Below are positions 22,507 through 31,400 of a stretch of DNA of 45,488 nucleotides, in pieces; position 1 is the stretch's first letter; each line of letters opens with the position of its first letter. Made by a program: the position numbers and the translations under genes. Location of the stretch: contig CAYLSO010000195.1 in assembly GCA_964386525.1 (NCBI GenBank), positions 1-45,488 on the forward strand, read 5' to 3'. The DNA comes from CAYLSO01 sp964386525 (GTDB lineage: Bacteria; Eisenbacteria; RBG-16-71-46; DASYSL01). Under the pieces are notes generated by a model. The model had not been told where the DNA came from. It ran no database searches and saw only the letters and a program-made list of their open reading frames with translations.

Positions 22507-24861
22507 TCACTGACGCGCCATGATCATCTTCACGGTGTGCTCGTCGTCCTTGATCAGCTCTCCGCTCACGTCCACGGTCGCGCCGTAGAGCGTGCCGGTG
22601 AACCGGAACGGGGGATCGTACTTGTCCCAGACCGGCGAGCCGCTGTCGGCGCCGCACACGAACCCCCCGCCCAGCCCGAGCGACAGCGGCATGGTGAGCG
22701 GGATGTCGACCTGGCCGACCAGCTTGCCGTCGATGTAGAGCTGGCCGCGGCCCGGCGCGCCCTTGCCGTCTTTGACGTCGGGCTTGCCGGTGGCCTCGAA
22801 CTCGAAGCGCAGCTTGTGGCGTCCCTCGGGCACCGGGACGTTCGATTCGGCGTGGAAGAAACGGCTGGCGACGTAGTTGTAGGCGTAATGGAGCTTGCCG
22901 TTCTGCACGTAGAAGGTGAAGCCGCCCTGGACGTCGCCGGCGGAGAGCAGCACTCCTTCCGCCCCGCCCTTGGGGATCTCGACGTCCGCCGTGATGCTGT
23001 GGGGCCGATTCAGTAAGTTGGGACAGGCGTTGATCGGCACCGCCTGCGTGCCGGGATAGTAGGTGTAGCTGTCCCGGGCGACCGCGATCTGCGGGCGCGG
23101 ATCGGCGAAGCGCAGCGTGCCGCGCGAGTCCACGGGCAGGACGTTGTACTTGCCCGCCTCGACGTACCAGGTGGCGATCATCTCGATCAGCTTGGCGCGG
23201 TTCTCCGCGGCCAGATTGTGGTTCTCGGCGAAGTCCTTCTCGACGTGATACAGCTCCCAGCCCTTGGCATCGAGCTCGGTCAGCTTGTCCTTGTCGATCG
23301 GCGCGCCGAAGAAGAGGCCCGCTTCCTTGAAGGACGTCCCCGGCCACGGGCACACCGCGCGCCAGCCGTCGTGATAGACGGAACGGTGCCCCATCATCTC
23401 GAAGTACTGGGTGATGTGCTGCGAGGGCGCTTGCGCGTCGTCCAGGGCGGGGGCAAGGCTGTGGCCCTCGATCGGCGACTGGGTCACGCCCTTGACGGAC
23501 GCCGGGGCCTCGATGCCCAGCGACTCGAGCACCGTCGGCACCAGATCGATGGCGTGCGCGTACTGCGCCCGCACCTCGCCCTTCGCCTTGATGCCCTTCG
23601 GCCAGTGGACGATGAACGGGTCGCTGATGCCGCCGCGGTAGGTCTCGCGCTTCCACCGGCGGAACGGCGTGTTCCCCGCGAAGGTCCAGCCCCAGGCGTA
23701 ATGGTTGAAGGTCGACGGCCCGCCCAGCTCGTCGATCATCTTCAGATTCTCTTCCAGCGAGTCCGGCACGTTGTTGAAGAACTTGTTCTCGTTGACCGAA
23801 CCGGTCGGCCCGCCTTCCGAGCTGGCGCCGTTGTCGGAGATGAACATGATGAGCGTGTTGTCCCACTCGCCGATCGACTTCAGGAAATCGAACAGGCGGC
23901 CGTAGTGGTAGTCCGTGTGGGACAGGAACCCGGCGAACACCTCCATCATGCGGGCGTACAGCTTCTTCTCGCCGGCCGAGAGCGCGTTCCAGTCCTGCAC
24001 GTCGGGATCGTGGCGCGAGAGCTCGGCGTCCTGGGGAATGATCCCCAGCTCCTTCTGGCGCTGGAACGTCTTCTCGCGGTAGGCGTCCCAGCCGCCGTCG
24101 AACTTGCCCTGGTATCTGTCCGCCCACTCTTTCGGCACGTGATGCGGCGCATGCCCCGCGCCGGGGCAGAAGTACATGAAGAAGGGCTTGTTCGGCGCGA
24201 CCTGCTTGGCGTCGGCGATGAAGCTCATCGCCCTGTCCACCAGGTCCTCGGTCAGGTGGTAGCCCTCTTTCGGCGTCTTCTCGGGTTCGACGGTGTGGTT
24301 GTCGTAGACCAGCTCCGGGTAGTACTGGTGCGTGTCGCCGCCCAGGAAGCCGTAGTAGCGCTCGAAGCCTCGCCCCAAGGGCCAGCGATCATACGGGCCG
24401 GCCGCCGAGATCTGATCCGCCGGGGTCAGGTGCCACTTGCCGAGGGCGAAGGTGTTGTAGCCATGCTGGAGCAGCATCTCGGAGAGCATCCCGTTCTCGA
24501 ACGGGATGTTGCCGTTGCCGCCGGGATAACCGGTGGAGCCTTCGGTGATGCAGGACATGGCGTTCGAGTGATGGTTGCGCCCGGTCAGGACGCAGGAGCG
24601 CGTCGGCGAGCACAGCGCCGTGGTGTGCATGTTGTTGAAGAGCAGGCCGCCCTTGGCGAGCGCGTCGATGTTCGGCGTCTCGATGGGGCTGCCGTAGCAG
24701 CCCATCTGGCCGAAACCGGTGTCGTCCTGCACGATGAACAGGACGTTGGGCGCGCCTTCCTTGGCCCGCAGCGGTTCGGGCCACGCCGGGCTGGAGACAT
24801 CGAACGTGCGTCCGATGACGCCGGTGAATGCGGTCCCCGGCTTGTATTCCTTGAGTGCCAT
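22507..24861 (-). CDS. Arylsulfatase, formylglycine-dependent, long type without signal peptide
   Basis: The ATG at 24861 follows GAAGGAGG. The protein has 784 residues. The formylglycine motif is C84-S-P-T-R88 in TTALCSPTRSC, and metal-binding aspartates D46-D47 lie in FIVQDDTGFGQMGCYG. GKWHLTP (near residue 165) and FISDNGASSEGG (near 342) complete the alkaline-phosphatase-like active site. The C-terminal 200 residues form a beta-sandwich with LYIDGKLVGQVDIPLT. The length matches the long arylsulfatase group. There is no signal peptide, so it seems cytoplasmic and would need imported sulfate esters. The Cys-type motif fits maturation by the anSME encoded at the operon's other end. Confidence 0.93.
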   Translation of the reverse strand: MALKEYKPGTAFTGVIGRTFDVSSPAWPEPLRAKEGAPNVLFIVQDDTGFGQMGCYGSPIETPNIDALAKGGLLFNNMHTTALCSPTRSCVLTGRNHHSNAMSCITEGSTGYPGGNGNIPFENGMLSEMLLQHGYNTFALGKWHLTPADQISAAGPYDRWPLGRGFERYYGFLGGDTHQYYPELVYDNHTVEPEKTPKEGYHLTEDLVDRAMSFIADAKQVAPNKPFFMYFCPGAGHAPHHVPKEWADRYQGKFDGGWDAYREKTFQRQKELGIIPQDAELSRHDPDVQDWNALSAGEKKLYARMMEVFAGFLSHTDYHYGRLFDFLKSIGEWDNTLIMFISDNGASSEGGPTGSVNENKFFNNVPDSLEENLKMIDELGGPSTFNHYAWGWTFAGNTPFRRWKRETYRGGISDPFIVHWPKGIKAKGEVRAQYAHAIDLVPTVLESLGIEAPASVKGVTQSPIEGHSLAPALDDAQAPSQHITQYFEMMGHRSVYHDGWRAVCPWPGTSFKEAGLFFGAPIDKDKLTELDAKGWELYHVEKDFAENHNLAAENRAKLIEMIATWYVEAGKYNVLPVDSRGTLRFADPRPQIAVARDSYTYYPGTQAVPINACPNLLNRPHSITADVEIPKGGAEGVLLSAGDVQGGFTFYVQNGKLHYAYNYVASRFFHAESNVPVPEGRHKLRFEFEATGKPDVKDGKGAPGRGQLYIDGKLVGQVDIPLTMPLSLGLGGGFVCGADSGSPVWDKYDPPFRFTGTLYGATVDVSGELIKDDEHTVKMIMARQ

Positions 24862-25360
24862 TCTCGCGTCCTCCTTCGTAAGGGACCCGCGGCCCCGTCT
24901 GGACTGCCCGGAATGAAGCCCCCGAGCCGCTTCCCTGCTTCACCCCCACACGCTTCGCGTGCGCCTGCCCGATCCTGCCGTTGAACCGGAACCGCGCCTT
25001 GTCGAAACCGCCCGGCGGCTACCGGCGGGCCGAGCGCGATAGAGATCGTGGGGCAACGGTTGGAAGTGGAAAAGAGCGGCGCGCCGTCCGGCGTCTGCCC
25101 CCTGGCGAGCAGCTTGCGTCGAGGGCTTCGGGATTATAGGTACCCGCGGGCCGGCCGGCAACGACTACATCGCGCGCCGGCGCGGTCCTCCGCCGCGGCC
25201 GGGCGGGAATCGTCACGGGTTCTACCCCCGCCCGCCAGTCCCATCCACATCCGGGCTTGACGCGAGGGGGGGCGAGGCGTTCTCTTGCCTGAGCCTGGCC
25301 CCCCGCCACCCGGACAGTCGGGCGGCGCGGACAAAGACACTCGACGCACGGGAGGTAGAC
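24862..25360. other. 500-bp divergent intergenic region
   Basis: No coding sequence is supported here. The sulfatase ribosome-binding site abuts 24861. A promoter for the plus-strand barrel gene lies at 25257-25285 and GGGAGG lies before the ATG at 25361. I did not find a convincing promoter for the sulfatase operon; it must lie in this segment. No repeats of note. Confidence 0.5.
25257..25285 (+). promoter_or_regulatory. Sigma-70 promoter of the 25361 gene
   Basis: TTGACG at 25257-25262, a 17-bp spacer, and TTCTCT at 25280-25285. The predicted start is near 25292, giving a leader of about 69 nt. Confidence 0.55.
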
Positions 25361-26368
25361 ATGTTGAACAGCTGTCGGTGGATCTCGCTTGTGGCCGGTG
25401 CGGGCCTGCTCGTCGCGCTCGTCGCCAGCCCCGTCGCGCCGGCCAGGGCTCAGGAGTCCGCCGCGAATCCGGCGCCCCGTGACTTCGGCGGGCACCTGTT
25501 CCTCCCCTCGACCGTGGTGCCCGACCCGTTCATCTCCACGACCTTCACCAATGCGACCGGTTTCGGCAAGGCCGTCAACCTCGTGATCCCGATCTACAAC
25601 CTCGACGGAGAGAAGATCGGGGAGACCTCCTCCGACATCGGTTTCATGGGCCTCGAATTCGGCTACCGGCAGGCGGTAAGCCGTCGGGTGGCGCTGCGGT
25701 TGGCGGCGAGTGGCTCCGGCCGGCTCGGCACGAGCGCCGAGGCGATCGTGTCCGAAGGCCTCTCGGCGGTCTACGGCTACGAGCTCGGCGCGAAGGTGAG
25801 CCTGTTGCGCAAGAGCGCCTGGCAGCTCTCGGCCGCCGCCGACCTGCGGGGAAACACCCTCTACGGCGTCTCTCCGTTGGCTTTCGTCCAGGCGGTCGTG
25901 AACGAGATCGCGGCCGGGACGGACACCACCAGCGCGCTGGAGGCGGGCAAGGATTCTCTGCTCACCAAGGGAAACAACAAGCGGATCGTCGGTGGCGTCA
26001 GCGCGGCCTACACTCCGGCGCCCTGGATCGGATTCACGGGCTTCCTCGAGCTCGGCCTGGGCGAGAAGTTCCAGAAGGGGAGCGACAACACGAGCGTGAC
26101 GAACTTCGGGGTCACAGCGAGCTTCGACCTCAATCCGCTGAAGCGCATCCCCATCGGCCTGCTGGGAGCCTTCCGCAACGAGAGCCTGAGCGAGAAGAGC
26201 GACAACATCGCCAGTCAGCAGACCTGGAGCTTCGGTATCTTCTATACGGGTCGGCGATTCCTATCCCTCGGCCTCGAGACCTTCTGGGCCCGGATCGGCC
26301 AGGCCCGAACCGACGAGAAGATCGACGTGGCGCGGACCCAGGTCGCCATGCGCTACGATTTCAACTAG
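25361..26368 (+). CDS. Predicted outer-membrane beta-barrel protein
   Basis: The ATG at 25361 follows GGGAGGTAG and starts a signal peptide (MLNSCRWISLVAGAGLLVAL, cleavage near ARAQE). The protein has 335 residues. The mature part begins with a short region (GGHLFLPSTVVPDPFISTTF), then many amphipathic strands: GFMGLEFGYRQAVSRRVALRL, LGAKVSLL, KRIVGGVSAAYTPAPWIGFTG, FLELGLGEKF, NFGVTASFDL and WSFGIFYTGRRFLSLGLETF. The final residues are RTQVAMRYDFN, with aromatic residues near the end as expected for BAM substrates. It resembles barrels annotated as porins or phenol-pathway MetA-like transporters, but I cannot name a family. It converges on the operon ending at 26419. Confidence 0.75.
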   Translation: MLNSCRWISLVAGAGLLVALVASPVAPARAQESAANPAPRDFGGHLFLPSTVVPDPFISTTFTNATGFGKAVNLVIPIYNLDGEKIGETSSDIGFMGLEFGYRQAVSRRVALRLAASGSGRLGTSAEAIVSEGLSAVYGYELGAKVSLLRKSAWQLSAAADLRGNTLYGVSPLAFVQAVVNEIAAGTDTTSALEAGKDSLLTKGNNKRIVGGVSAAYTPAPWIGFTGFLELGLGEKFQKGSDNTSVTNFGVTASFDLNPLKRIPIGLLGAFRNESLSEKSDNIASQQTWSFGIFYTGRRFLSLGLETFWARIGQARTDEKIDVARTQVAMRYDFN

Positions 26369-26372
26369 CCCG

Positions 26373-26419
26373 GCGCCCGGGGCCGGCAGCGACCGCCGGG
26401 TCTCGCCGGCCCCCGGCGC
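26373..26419. terminator. Bidirectional hairpin between convergent barrel genes
   Basis: A 15-bp stem with one mismatch (26373-26387 with 26405-26419, 17-nt loop) starts 5 nt after the stop at 26368 and touches the stop of the minus-strand gene at 26419. Confidence 0.6.
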
Positions 26420-27033
26420 TACTTGCCGAAGCGGAAGACCACGCCACCCAGGAACTCGGCCTGGAACAGGGCGCTGCTGACGAAGCTCACCGCCGCGCCG
26501 CCGCCCCCGCCCGTGACGTAGAAGCTGCTGGTGTCCACGAAGGTCACGTAGCCGCGGGCGTCGAGGCGCAAGCCCACCTTCGGGGAAGGGAACACCTTCG
26601 CGCCGCCGCCGAAGCCGATCGAGAACCGGTCGGCCGATTCCGTGGGGAAACCGAAGTGGGTGATCCCCAGCGTCCCCACCCCGTAGCTCGTCACCGTGGG
26701 GGACAACGGTTTCTCCTGCAGCAAGCCAAGCTGCCAGAGATCCACGTTCACATCCGCCGCCGTAACGGGTCCGGTGTATCCGCTGCCGGCGTTCACCTCG
26801 GTGCCCTGGTGGCTGTAGACGAACTCGACGGCGCGGCCCCCGGGGATGGCGACGTCCAGCATGCCGCCGTAGGACCAGTTGTCCTTGATGTCGAACTTGA
26901 CGCCGGAGTAGTAGTCCTCCATTCCGCCGCCCACTCGGAACCCCCCGAAGGGCGTGAGGTCTACCTGCTGGGCGAAAGCCGGAGCCGCGCTCAGCAACGA
27001 CAAAGCGAACCCCATCGTGACTCGCATGCGCAT
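26419..27033 (-). CDS. Outer-membrane beta-barrel protein, paralogue of 16603-17259
   Basis: The ATG at 27033 follows AAGGAGA and begins a signal peptide (MRMRVTMGFALSLLSAAP, cleavage near AFAQQ). The protein has 204 residues. It shares the layout of the 16603-17259 product: LTPFGGFRVGG at the start, a middle strand FSIGFGGGAKVFPSPKVGLRLDARGY, and a C-terminal QAEFLGGVVFRFGK strand ending in an aromatic/basic tail. It is probably an 8-strand barrel. It lies 64 nt downstream of the Omp85 gene and so at the end of the flavoprotein/glutamate-synthase-like operon. Confidence 0.82.
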   Translation of the reverse strand: MRMRVTMGFALSLLSAAPAFAQQVDLTPFGGFRVGGGMEDYYSGVKFDIKDNWSYGGMLDVAIPGGRAVEFVYSHQGTEVNAGSGYTGPVTAADVNVDLWQLGLLQEKPLSPTVTSYGVGTLGITHFGFPTESADRFSIGFGGGAKVFPSPKVGLRLDARGYVTFVDTSSFYVTGGGGGAAVSFVSSALFQAEFLGGVVFRFGK

Positions 27034-27097
27034 CGGATTCTCCTTGCTTGGAAGTGAAAAGACGCTCCCGTCATCCGGGGGTCCGCCGGCGGCGCGC

Positions 27098-28423
27098 TCA
27101 CCGCAGCCGGTTGCGCTGCGCCGCCAGCTTGGTCCCCGACGCGAAGTGGAACTGGAAGCTGCCGCCCTCGCCCCAGGCGAAGTCGAAGCGGAACTGCTCC
27201 ATCCCCGGCACCAGCAGGCGCAGGCCGACGCCGGCGCCGGTGCGGGACCGCTCCAGGCTGAGCTCGTGCGGCTCGTTCCAGGCCCCGCCATGGTCCAGGA
27301 AGAGCGCCGCGTCCAGGCCGAGGCTGAAGGTCCAGCTGAGGATGCGGTACTCGCGGATGCGCCGCAGGGGAACGCCGTACTCCAGGGTCACGATGTACTG
27401 GTTCTTCCCGTAGAGCGTGCTCCCCAGCTCGACCGGGTCGTAGCCCCGGATCGAGTTGGCGCCACCCATCCGGTACTGCAGGTATTCGGGGATGTCTACC
27501 CCGACCTCGCCGCTCTGCAGCGAGAGGAGCCCGCCGGCGCGCAGCACGTGGCTGCGGTAGACCTGGTCGTAGCGGCGCAGGTCCAGGTTGCCGGTCCAGA
27601 AGTCGCCGTCGCCGGGGAGGAGGCCCCCGGTGCGCTGGACCTCGATCTCGTTCTGCCAGCCGCGCGTCGCCCGCCGGTAGGAATCCCGGGAGTCGTAACC
27701 GAGCGTGAAGCCGAGCCGCACCAGATTGTCGTAGTCGTCGGGCGAGAGGGTCTTGCCTTCCGTGTCGCTCCCTAGTCCGAAGTAGCCGGCGGTTCCCCGC
27801 AGCCGCCCGCTGCGGCCGAGATACGTGCCGACCCGGGCATTGACCTCGTGGCTCCTCTCGCGGAAGCCGTTGAGTTCGTCGAGCCGGTTGAGATGCGCGT
27901 AGTTGGCGGCCAGGGAGAGATGGTTCCCGGAGACCCAGGGATAGGTGAAGTCCGCGCGCTCCTGCGTGGTACCGATGGGCAGGGCGCGGGCACTCAGGCT
28001 GATCGCCCGGCCCAGGAGATTCACGGACGCCACTCCCGCCCCCAGCGACCAGCCGTCGATCTCGTTGTAGGAGAGCGCCGGATACGGGATGAGCGGCGGC
28101 ATCTCCTTGACCACGAGGTCGAGGTCGACGCCGCTGTCCCCCTCGGTGAAGACCGGCTGGACGGAGCTGAAGATGCCGAGTTTCTCGAGCCGCGCGAGGT
28201 CGGCCTCGAGGGCCTCGGTCTGGTACGGCTGCCCGGCCTGCATCTCCAGCTCGCGCGTCACGATGTAACCCTTGGTGGTGCGGTTGCCGCTGAAGGTATA
28301 GCTGCGCAGCCATCGGCCGTCGTGGACGCACAGCAGGCTGTCGCTCCCCTCGGCGGCGCGCGCCGGGGAGACGGCCGCCGAGGTCACCAGCAACGCGAGG
28401 CCCACCGCAGCCCGGCGGAGCAT
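27098..28423 (-). CDS. Omp85/BamA-TamA family protein with a single POTRA domain
   Basis: The ATG at 28423 overlaps the TGA of the glutamate-synthase-like gene (TGATG) and has GGGGGAG 2 nt upstream. The protein has 441 residues with a signal peptide (MLRRAAVGLALLVTSAAV, cleavage near ARAAE). Residues about 40-115 form one POTRA-like unit (IVTRELEMQAGQPYQTEALE, ARLEKLGIFSSVQPVF, VDLDLVVKEMPPLIPYP). The rest is a 16-strand surface-antigen barrel with the diagnostic MGGANSIRGYDPVELGS near residue 320 and FLDHGGAWNEP near 380. BamA has five POTRAs and TamA three, so this is a minimal member. It could insert or export a specific envelope protein, perhaps the barrel encoded next. The C-terminus runs past the last strand by about 13 residues. 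Confidence 0.88.
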   Translation of the reverse strand: MLRRAAVGLALLVTSAAVSPARAAEGSDSLLCVHDGRWLRSYTFSGNRTTKGYIVTRELEMQAGQPYQTEALEADLARLEKLGIFSSVQPVFTEGDSGVDLDLVVKEMPPLIPYPALSYNEIDGWSLGAGVASVNLLGRAISLSARALPIGTTQERADFTYPWVSGNHLSLAANYAHLNRLDELNGFRERSHEVNARVGTYLGRSGRLRGTAGYFGLGSDTEGKTLSPDDYDNLVRLGFTLGYDSRDSYRRATRGWQNEIEVQRTGGLLPGDGDFWTGNLDLRRYDQVYRSHVLRAGGLLSLQSGEVGVDIPEYLQYRMGGANSIRGYDPVELGSTLYGKNQYIVTLEYGVPLRRIREYRILSWTFSLGLDAALFLDHGGAWNEPHELSLERSRTGAGVGLRLLVPGMEQFRFDFAWGEGGSFQFHFASGTKLAAQRNRLR

Positions 28424-31400
28424 CACTCCCCCACGATCTGGATGAGGCCCGGCGGCGTCGGCTCGGGCTCCAGAAGCGCGGCGATCTTGCTCGGCACCAG
28501 CTTCACGAAGGCCTCCTCGTATGGCCAGCTCACCCACTCGTAGCCGAAGCGGATGGCGAAGCCCTCCGCGTCGGCGCGGAACGGCGCGCCGCGCAGCCGG
28601 GCCTCGGCGTTGAGCAGCGGCAGGAGCTCGCGCTGCCATTCCCAGGGGCGGATGGGGAGCGGCACGTTGCCATGATACTGCATCGGGTCGAGCCGGCGGT
28701 GGGGATCGAGCAGGAAGACGCGCCCGGCCGCCGCCCCCGACATGAAGAACTTGCCGGAGTAGGGCCGCGGTCGCAAGTGCACCTCGCCCCACTCGTTGGG
28801 CTTGGTCAGGCCGAGCACCACGTGGAGCGAGTTGTCGCCGCCCGACATCAGGTACTCGAAGGCGTACTCGTTGGGTGAGCCGAGGTGCACCGACTTGAAC
28901 CCCGGCGCCGGGGTCTCGCCGTCGGCCAGCGTCACCTTGTTCTGGCCGGCGACCGCGAAGCGCGAGCCGGTGTCCCAGGCGCTCATGGCGAAGCCGTGCG
29001 CCGCGTAGGCGCAGGTGTTGAGCGCGTCCTGCAGGATGAACAGCCGCCCCGAGTCGGCCTTGAAGCCGGCGTGGCTCTGCCCCTGCCCATAGACGTAGAG
29101 GCTCGCGCCCTCGAGCAGGGCGCCGAGGAAGTCGCCGAACTCGCGGCCGTAGAGCTCGATCTCCACGCCGCGCGCCGGCCGCCCGTCGGGACCGGCCAGG
29201 TTGGTGCCGACGTAGCGCGGTCCGCCGAGGAAGTCGTAGCCGGCGATGTTCTTCCAGCCGGCCTGCACCGCCCCGGAGAGGAAGCGCGAGGCGCAGGTGT
29301 TGTCGAAGGCGGCGGAGTCGAAGCCGCGAAAGTCCACCACCAGCACGTCGCGCGCCGGGTCGGCGGGCTCGACCAAATCGTGGCGCGTATCAAAGGCGAT
29401 CCGCAGGTGGCGCGAGCGGCCGTGGGCGCGCGCCAGCGGCGGCACGGCGTCGAAGATCCGGTACAGCCCGCCCTCGGGGCTGCCGTCGCGCGCGCGGCCG
29501 CCGTCGCTCAGGTACTCCATGCTGGAGAGCGCCTTGCCGCCGAGGTTGGCGAAGGTCATCCGCTTGCGCAGCTCGGTGAGCATGCGCACCGCCACGGCAC
29601 GCCCGGCGTCGCCGGCCGCCGCCAGGCGAGGCAGCGCCTCCTCCGCGAGATAGCGGTAGTCCTCGTAGCTCAGATCCACGGCGCGCTCGAGCGCCGTCTC
29701 CACCAGCTCGGCCGCCGGGGCGGGCAGCGCAGACTCGGCGCCGTAGAGGCGCTCGCCGGCTGCGGCAGCCCGCGCCCCGTCGGCCTCGGCGGCCCGCGCG
29801 CTCTGCTCGAGCCGCTCGTCCACCAGCCCGCGCCAGGCGCGGGCGGCGCTGGGGACCGCCGTCGCCAGCGGCACGCCCAGGTCCACCTTGGCGCCCGCGC
29901 GCCGCACGTGCACCGGCTCGCCGAAGCGGTTGTTCATCACCAGCTCGCCGGCGCCGCGGCGCAGGAAGACCTCGACCACGCCGCCGAATTCGTCGCGCCC
30001 CTTCTGGCCGCCGGGGCGCATGTTGAAGCGCAGGTCGGCGGCGGCGTCGCCCAGCACGCCCTGCTCGTGCAGCACGCGCAGCATGGCGTCGGCGATCTTG
30101 GCCTCGGAGCCGTTGGCCGCCGCGTGCACCCCGCCCGGCGAGGTGTCGGAGTGCACGATGACCTCGTGCGGGCGCAGGAACTTGATGTCCATGTTCTCGC
30201 GGAAGCCGACGCGCGCCGCGCCGGGGCCGGGCGCTCCGTCGCCGCCGGCCGCGCCGCCCCCGTTCGCCGCCGCCCCCGGCCGCGTCTCCAGGATCGTGAA
30301 CTTGTACGGCCCGGTGGGCGTCAGCTGCACGTAGTTGCCGGCCAGCAGCCGATAGAGCGACTGGCGCGGCTCCTCGATGGAGTCGAGATCGAAGCCGGTG
30401 ATCGGCGAGATGATCTGCGTGGCCTGCTCGGTGTCGAGCCCCAGCACGCGGCGCGTGAAGTCCACCAGGTAGGCGGCGTACTCGGTGTCGGTGAGCGCCT
30501 TGCGCTCGAAGACCGAGTCGCCCCGGTAGTCGGCCGCGCCCGGCCCCATCGACTCGTCGGCGTGCACGTAGCCGTACTCGGCGAGGAACGGCGCCGTGGA
30601 GTCCACGCCCACCTGCTCGCCGTTGTGCATGAGCAGCACGTTGTAGGCCTTGAACGGGTGCGCGCCGGCCGGGTTGCCGCGCCCCTCGGGGTCGATGGCC
30701 GGCGAGTTCGTCGGGTAGCGGTGGTGCATCCCCCAGACGTGCGCGAAGAGCGCGGTGGTGCGGAAGGCGCGCCCCTTCTGCGTCACCTCCACCCCGTTCG
30801 TCTCGCCGGCGCCGGGGTAGCCCGCCCACCAGCCCTCGAAGTCGAAGTACTCGGGGATGACGTGCGTCCAGCCCGAGATCTTCACGGCGCCCATGTCCTC
30901 GCCCACCGACACCACGAAGCCGCGGCGCTTGTCGGCGTACTTACCGGCCGGCGCGCCGGGCTCGCCGTGCGTGCGGTAGTAGCGGCTGTCGAGCAGGTGG
31001 GCGAGCACGGTGAAGTACTCCTCGCGCACCGCCGCGGCGAACTCGGCCAGCCGCGGGTCGGCGCCGGGCGCGGCGGCGCCGGGCGCCCCGTCCGCCGCGG
31101 CCAGCAGGGCCTCGTCGGACAGGTCGCCGAAGCGCGTGCGCCGCTGCAGCCAGTGCTCCCCGGCGAGCAGCGTGCGCGCGTAGCGCGACCGCACCTCGGG
31201 GCGCAGCGCGACGAAGAAGAAGTGGAAGTCGCCGACGTTCTCGCGCAGGCCGGCGCGCCGCCAGCCCTCGTCGTCGGCGTAGCGCTCGCGCACCGGCACG
31301 CGGTAATCGGCCAGGCGCTCGCGCACCTCGGCCAGCGGTCGCTCGCGCCCCGCCGCGTCGAAGAAGCGGCAGCCGGCGAAGTGGTCGAGCATGCGGCGCG

